Assembly: GCA_030453005.1 (NCBI GenBank)
Contig: JAKDLE010000169.1
Coordinates: 1-6,532 of the forward strand
Direction: 5' to 3'
Length of the DNA: 6,532 nucleotides
Source of the DNA: Pseudonocardia sp.
GTDB lineage: Bacteria; Actinomycetota; Actinomycetes; Mycobacteriales; Pseudonocardiaceae
The notes beneath the pieces were generated by a model. That model worked only from the letters and a program-made list of their open reading frames with translations. It was not told the DNA's origin and did no database searches. Below are positions 5,386-6,532 of the stretch, in pieces. The translations under genes and the position numbers were made by a program. Position 1 is the first letter of the stretch. Every line of letters begins with the position of its first letter.

Positions 5386-6014
5386 CGACCGGAGTAGTGA
5401 CCGGGCCAGTCCTGGTGGCGGATACGGGTGATCTCCAGGATCTCGCCGATCGTCGACCACTCGTCGCGGCCCAGACGCGCGAGCGGGCGCAGCCGGTCGA
5501 TCGCGGGCAGGCCGCCGTCGTGGACGTCGCCGTCGAACACGTCGGCGCGGATGGAGGCGTGCACGACCCGGCCGATCACCACGGTCGAGTCGCCGAGGGT
5601 CAGCGCCTGTTCCAGACGGCACTCCAGCGCCACCGGTGACTCCGCCACCCGCGGCGGGGTCACCCGGCTGCTGGGCTCGGCCGTCAACCCCACCTCGGCG
5701 AACTCGCTCACGCCTGCCGGGAAGTTCGTGGCCGACGCGTTGACCTGCTCGAAGAGGGCCTCCGTGGCCAGGCAGACGACGAACTCACCGGTCTCGCGCG
5801 CGTTGGTCAGCGAGTCCTTCACCCCCACGCTCGTGAACTGGACCATCGGCGGGTCCACGCAGGAGACGGTGAAGAACGAGTGCGGGGCGAGGTTGTCGAC
5901 CCCGTCGGCCGAGCGGGTGCTGACCCAGGCGATCGGTCGCGGCACGACCACCGAGGTCAGCAGCTTGTAGAACGGACGGGCGCCCAGCTCGGTGGGGTCC
6001 AGGTCGGTGCGCAT
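5364..6014 (-). CDS. Flavin reductase family protein (FMN-binding split barrel)
   Basis: A 216-residue protein of the PF01613-type flavin reductase-like domain, which binds FMN and usually transfers electrons from NAD(P)H to free or bound flavin. The hallmark N-terminal half is clear: FYKLLTSVVVPRPIAWVST (15-33), then GVDNLAPHSFFTVSCVDPP (38-56), then KDSLTNARETGEFVVCLAT (66-84). Later blocks are ESPVALECRL (125-134) and GDSTVVIGRVVHASI (141-155). RPLARLGRDEW (176-186) matches the usual (R)PL(A/G)RLGG-x-x-Y/W end of the fold. The ATG at 6014 (MRTDLDP) is chosen because family members begin with a similar segment; ATGs at 6026 and 6035 are in frame but poorly spaced from any ribosome site. It is divergent from cobD with 37 bases between starts. 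The partner oxygenase or substrate is unknown; a corrin-reductase role is possible given the neighbour but unproven. Confidence 0.92.
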   Translation of the reverse strand: MRTDLDPTELGARPFYKLLTSVVVPRPIAWVSTRSADGVDNLAPHSFFTVSCVDPPMVQFTSVGVKDSLTNARETGEFVVCLATEALFEQVNASATNFPAGVSEFAEVGLTAEPSSRVTPPRVAESPVALECRLEQALTLGDSTVVIGRVVHASIRADVFDGDVHDGGLPAIDRLRPLARLGRDEWSTIGEILEITRIRHQDWPGHYSGRHSPPTA

Positions 6015-6051
6015 GCGCCCGATCATCCCCCGCATCCGTAGCGTTCGCGGA

Positions 6052-6532
6052 GTGAGCTCAGGGGAACGTGCGGTCGGACTGGCGCTGGGATTCGTCGCGG
6101 ACGCCGTGTTCGGCGACCCCCGGCGCGGGCACCCGGTCGCCGGGTTCGGGACGCTCGCCGCGGGTCTGGAACGACGGCTCTACGCCGACCACCGGATGAC
6201 CGGTGCGGTGTACACGACGGTGCTGGTCGGTGCCGCGGTGGCGGGCGGTGCCGGGCTGGACCGGGGGCGCCCGTGGTGGCGGCTCGCGGTGATCGCCGCC
6301 GCCACCTGGGCGGTGCTGGGCGGGTCCTCGCTGGCCGGGCACGGGTCGGGGCTGGCGCGGGAGCTCGCCGCCGGGGACCTCGACGCGGCCCGGCGTCGCC
6401 TCCCGTCGCTGTGCGGGCGCGACCCGGCCGCGCTCGACGCCGCCGGGCTGGCACGGGCGGGCCCCGAGTCGCTCGCGGAGAACACCTCCGACGCCGGGGT
6501 CGCGCCGCTGCTGTGGGGGGCCGTGGGCGGGG
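6052..6532 (+). CDS. cobD: Adenosylcobinamide-phosphate synthase CobD/CbiB, N-terminal part (runs off the window)
   Basis: The frame is open from the GTG at 6052 to the end, giving 160 residues of a protein usually about 300-330 long. CobD/CbiB is an integral membrane enzyme that attaches the aminopropanol (phosphate) arm to adenosylcobyric acid late in cobalamin synthesis. Visible signatures are GFVADAVFGDPRRGHPVAGF (13-32; family G-x-x-x-D-x-x-x-GDP-x-x-x-HPV), LCGRDPAALDAAGLARA (120-136) and ESLAENTSDAGVAPLLWGAV (139-158). Hydrophobic stretches at about 51-68 and 77-96 fit membrane helices. In the ENTSDAxVAP motif a Gly (149) replaces the frequent Val. No good Shine-Dalgarno precedes the GTG, so leaderless translation is possible. 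The regulatory space shared with the flavin reductase gene is only 37 bases. No cobalamin riboswitch fits in that gap. Confidence 0.93.
   Translation, partial: MSSGERAVGLALGFVADAVFGDPRRGHPVAGFGTLAAGLERRLYADHRMTGAVYTTVLVGAAVAGGAGLDRGRPWWRLAVIAAATWAVLGGSSLAGHGSGLARELAAGDLDAARRRLPSLCGRDPAALDAAGLARAGPESLAENTSDAGVAPLLWGAVGG

Noticed and set aside
1..6532. CRISPR array, tRNA/rRNA, insertion sequence, phage or defence system
   Set aside because: No regularly spaced repeats, cloverleaf-like stretches, transposase motifs or terminal repeats were seen on either strand.

Overview
The window is very GC-rich with strong G/C third-position bias. It carries families largely restricted to Actinobacteria: an SsgA-like sporulation/cell-division protein, DUF5709 and DUF5313. 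Together these suggest a filamentous or sporulating actinomycete, and the protein styles recall Pseudonocardia/Pseudonocardiaceae. The genus is an inference from recognition, not from a search.

The left edge (1-395) is odd. Bases 2 to about 193 encode a clear fragment of a FadL/OmpP1/TodX outer-membrane transporter, a family of Gram-negative bacteria. Within about 20 bases the sequence changes frame and family to the C-terminal tail of an actinobacterial short-chain dehydrogenase (216-395). An 11-bp perfect inverted repeat sits at the junction. The simplest reading is a chimeric join (assembly, amplification or contamination) near a contig end rather than a natural gene.

Region 396-2214 holds a TetR regulator (minus), convergent with the dehydrogenase tail across a GC hairpin. 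Divergent from it are two plus-strand genes in series: an acidic DUF5709 protein and a DUF5313 membrane protein. The latter ends in an SPTPA tandem repeat.

Region 2192-3278 is minus-strand. It has an SsgA-family protein, whose stop codon lies inside the tandem repeat of its convergent neighbour, and upstream of it a secreted lipoprotein of unknown function.

Region 3338-5038 is a 566-residue acyl-CoA synthetase (ANL superfamily, medium-chain/ACSM-like), divergent from the lipoprotein and followed by a candidate hairpin terminator. Then come a 75-residue cysteine-containing protein (5158-5385), a convergent flavin-reductase-family protein (5364-6014, minus) and, divergent from that, the start of cobD/cbiB (cobalamin biosynthesis), which runs off the right edge.

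Apart from the left junction this looks like ordinary actinobacterial chromosome with many single-gene transcription units. I see no RNA gene, insertion sequence, CRISPR array, phage gene or defence system, and no convincing new multi-gene system. The points most worth checking are the junction, the two tail-to-tail gene overlaps, the small cysteine protein and the flavin reductase/cobD pairing.
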